In this document: positions 12,382-14,087 of the stretch, piece after piece | Layout of the letters: every line of letters begins with the position of its first letter | Numbering within the stretch: position 1 is the stretch's first letter | NCBI GenBank assembly: GCA_964506435.1 | Contig: CAZDLK010000051.1 | Location: 1-14,087, forward strand | DNA: 14,087 bases | Direction: 5' to 3' | From: JAOZHU01 sp964506435 | GTDB lineage: Archaea > Thermoproteota > Bathyarchaeia > Bathyarchaeales > Bathycorpusculaceae | Program-made: the position numbers and the translations under genes | The notes under the pieces: generated by a model | The model's database searches: none | Told to the model about the DNA's origin: nothing | What the model saw: only the letters and a program-made list of their open reading frames with translations

Positions 12382-13521
12382 CTATTCTCCAAGATTTCCA
12401 ATGATCTCAGCTGCTCGGTTCACACCGTCAAACTTGATAGCAAATTTGTTTAATGCCTCAACTTTGCCTTTGAACAATTGCTTTTGCTCTTCGATTTTTT
12501 GAACCGCCAACTTTAGCTGCTTGCTATTTTTGGCAAGCATCGAGCAACCTAAATTCTGCAGCTTCACAGCGTTCCCCAACTGCTCAGGCTGCGAAGGAAC
12601 ACAAATGCTCGGCTTCGCGTACTTCACCGTTTCCAAGCATGTAATGTGTCCACCGCTGAAAATTATCAACCGCGCATCCCGCATACATTCCTGCCGCTCT
12701 TGCGCAGACAACCACGTGTGCACCACGCAGTTGCCGATTCGCGCGGTTTTTTTCTCGCCAGGCACCCCCAAACTCACCACACTTTTCACCTTAAGCTCCT
12801 TCAAAACTGGAAGTATCATCTGCGTTAGCTTTGCTCGAGTGCCGAATGGTCCGCTTATCGGAGCGAAAATATGCTCTTCTCCGCCTTGCACAGGCGTCAT
12901 GTCAAGGAACCCGCCTGTAAACTCCACCTTCTCCGTTATGCCCATACTGTCTACGCTGGTTAAATTGTACTCGCAGACCGTGTAAGGCGGCGGAACATCA
13001 GGTATAATTATTTTCGCGCACTGTTTCACGTAGCGTTCAGTGAACCGTTCTCCAGGACTAAGAAAGGACGAAAAACCGTAACTTGGTCGTATGAGATTCG
13101 TTATGTACGCAGCTGGAAATTTCCACCTGTGCGCCAATCGCAGCGCGTGCATGTCGCCGTCAGCTACTATCACGTCAGGCTTTATTTTTTTAATGTGCTG
13201 TCTAAGGTCATAGTAGCGGTGCGCGGTTTCCATCGCGCTTGAACTCTTGGTTTCAAACGCTTTTTTTTCATAGTTGAAAACGGGCAGCGGAAACAAAATG
13301 TTAAGCAGCGACGCGGCAGTGTCTATTCCACGCGCGTTTTCGTACCAAGCCACGGGCGTGCACGGGTAAACGTTCTTGAACTCTTTTCTGAGCAGCTGAT
13401 AGGCTCTTCCGCCTGAGAAAAAATGCACTTCATGCCCATTCCGCTCTAAGCGTTTCCCCAACGCCATAGTACGTGAAGCGTGTCCTAAGCCCAGTTCGGA
13501 GCAGCTGTACAGCAGTCTCAT
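12382..13521 (-). CDS. GT-B fold glycosyltransferase (MurG/UGT-like)
   Basis: A 379-residue glycosyltransferase of the GT-B fold, COG1819/COG0707-like. The N-terminal acceptor domain opens with a strand and the glycine loop GLGHASR (11-17), as in MurG (GxGH), then LERNGHEVHFFSGG. The C-terminal nucleotide-sugar domain carries ARLIIFSGGHITCLE (about 283-297) and PSQPEQLGNAVKLQNLG (about 309-325), the usual donor-binding loop and EQ-x-NA motif. No transmembrane segment is present, so it probably acts at the inner membrane face or in the cytosol on a lipid or glycan acceptor; donor and acceptor are not identifiable. I use ATG 13521 because MRLLYSCSELGLGHASR is the natural start of the first strand and a TATA-like AT run (13560-13546) lies just upstream. 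An in-frame ATG at 13545 would add MPPAHVWF. Confidence 0.85.
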   Translation of the reverse strand: MRLLYSCSELGLGHASRTMALGKRLERNGHEVHFFSGGRAYQLLRKEFKNVYPCTPVAWYENARGIDTAASLLNILFPLPVFNYEKKAFETKSSSAMETAHRYYDLRQHIKKIKPDVIVADGDMHALRLAHRWKFPAAYITNLIRPSYGFSSFLSPGERFTERYVKQCAKIIIPDVPPPYTVCEYNLTSVDSMGITEKVEFTGGFLDMTPVQGGEEHIFAPISGPFGTRAKLTQMILPVLKELKVKSVVSLGVPGEKKTARIGNCVVHTWLSAQERQECMRDARLIIFSGGHITCLETVKYAKPSICVPSQPEQLGNAVKLQNLGCSMLAKNSKQLKLAVQKIEEQKQLFKGKVEALNKFAIKFDGVNRAAEIIGNLGE

Positions 13522-13545
13522 AAACCAAACATGCGCAGGAGGCAT

Positions 13546-13560
13546 ATTTTAATTATAATG
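13546..13560 (-). promoter_or_regulatory. TATA element of the glycosyltransferase gene
   Basis: The minus strand reads CATTATAATTAAAATATG. Transcription about 25 nt downstream would begin near 13528, making the mRNA almost leaderless for the ATG at 13521. The element overlaps the other candidate start at 13545, which argues against that start. Confidence 0.45.
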
Positions 13561-13575
13561 CCAAAAACGCCAGTT

Positions 13576-14087
13576 TCAGGCTTCTGCTTGCAGAATATAG
13601 AATACGCTGCCGTAGTGCGCCGCGTATTTGCGGTACATTTCAATCTCCAACTCCTCGCAAGCGAGAATCTGCAGCGCTTCAGGGTTGCCTTGGTACTTGA
13701 CTTTTAACGCAGGCAGCTTCCCTTCAATCGGCGTGTAATAGTTTTTCCACCAGCTGCTTTCTGGGACAGGGAACCAGCCGATTACGTGGTAGCCTGCTTT
13801 TCGGGCAATCGCCAAATTCTCCTCCACAGTTTTCATCGGGGGGTACACTTCAGCGAAAAACTTTTGAATTTCTTCTGGTGCCTCACGTTTGAACCAAGAT
13901 AGCTCCGAAGCCACAAGGTACCCGTTGCTGGTCAGCAGTCGTTTCCATTCGCGGAGACCTTTTTCGAAGCCGATTACAAATATTGCCCCTTCAGACCATA
14001 TCACGTCAAAACTATTATCTGCATACTTCAAGGCGCACATGTCGCCGTTGACTACTTGGATTCTGTTGCTAACGTCCGCTTCCGCTG
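13576..14087 (-). CDS. SAM-dependent class I methyltransferase, 3' part (runs off window)
   Basis: A minus-strand frame enters from the right edge and ends at TGA 13578-13576, giving about 170 codons. The first visible residues are AEADVSNRIQVVNGDMCALKYADNSFDVIWSEGAIF. This is the post-motif-I part of a Rossmann methyltransferase of the Methyltransf_11/25 type: acidic motif II/III G-D-M, then FDVIWSEG, then WKRLLTSNGYLVASE (motif IV/post region). The SAM-binding glycine loop (motif I) lies outside the window. The tail contains SSWWKNYYTPIEGKL and a Glu-rich helix. The Met at 14040 is internal, because the frame and the domain continue upstream. It is 54 nt upstream of the glycosyltransferase on the same strand and may be cotranscribed. 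The substrate is unknown. Confidence 0.88.
   Translation of the reverse strand, partial: AEADVSNRIQVVNGDMCALKYADNSFDVIWSEGAIFVIGFEKGLREWKRLLTSNGYLVASELSWFKREAPEEIQKFFAEVYPPMKTVEENLAIARKAGYHVIGWFPVPESSWWKNYYTPIEGKLPALKVKYQGNPEALQILACEELEIEMYRKYAAHYGSVFYILQAEA

Noticed and set aside
1..14087. tRNA, rRNA, CRISPR repeats, insertion sequences or integrase/attachment sites
   Set aside because: I looked in all gaps and found no cloverleaf with a T-arm consensus, no regularly spaced repeats, no transposase or integrase motifs and no long terminal repeats.

Overview
The window is archaeal. It holds aRF1 (archaeal/eukaryal class-1 release factor), a proteasome beta subunit, an AMMECR1-family protein, a eukaryote-type topoisomerase IB, and formylmethanofuran:H4MPT formyltransferase (Ftr). 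Many genes have an AT-rich TATA-like element about 25-60 nt upstream of the start and a GGTGA/GGAG Shine-Dalgarno. Stand-alone topoisomerase IB is mainly a trait of Thaumarchaeota and relatives. Combined with Ftr of the tetrahydromethanopterin C1 pathway, this suggests an uncultivated TACK archaeon, most likely a Bathyarchaeia-like lineage from a metagenome. The run of ten Ns at 5943-5952 is consistent with a scaffolded assembly. This placement is inference; no rRNA is present.

Layout, left to right. (1) 1-415, minus: 5' part of a hypothetical protein with a His/Cys cluster, cut by the window edge. (2) 631-3115, plus: HExxH metallopeptidase, topoisomerase IB with all five catalytic residues, and a DUF167 protein overlapping the topoisomerase stop by 4 nt. 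(3) 3316-4260, plus: membrane-anchored, probably extracytoplasmic protein with a PepSY-like C-terminus. (4) 4366-6262, minus: a tightly packed operon of an HTH regulator (broken by the N gap) and three small membrane proteins. All three membrane proteins share the N-terminal motif R-[IL]-R-G-W-[FL]-P-[KR]-E although the rest of each protein differs. (5) 6383-8696, minus: aRF1 and Ftr. (6) 8697-8973: divergent regulatory region with CAAG/CTTG palindromes. (7) 8974-10092, plus: secreted protein with a glutamine-amidotransferase-like (ThuA-like) domain. (8) 10122-10946, minus: O6-alkylguanine-DNA alkyltransferase and a 50-residue four-cysteine protein. (9) 11027-12372, plus: proteasome beta subunit and AMMECR1 protein. 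(10) 12382-14087, minus: GT-B glycosyltransferase and the 3' part of a SAM methyltransferase.

Most of the window is housekeeping genes (DNA topology and repair, translation termination, protein degradation, C1 metabolism). Three points stand out. The membrane-protein operon carries a repeated N-terminal tag. The proteasome beta subunit has Ala where the catalytic Thr1 should be, so an active partner beta subunit should be encoded elsewhere. The ftr/secreted-protein intergenic region carries clustered palindromes that look like operators. I found no tRNA, rRNA, CRISPR array, insertion sequence or integrase.
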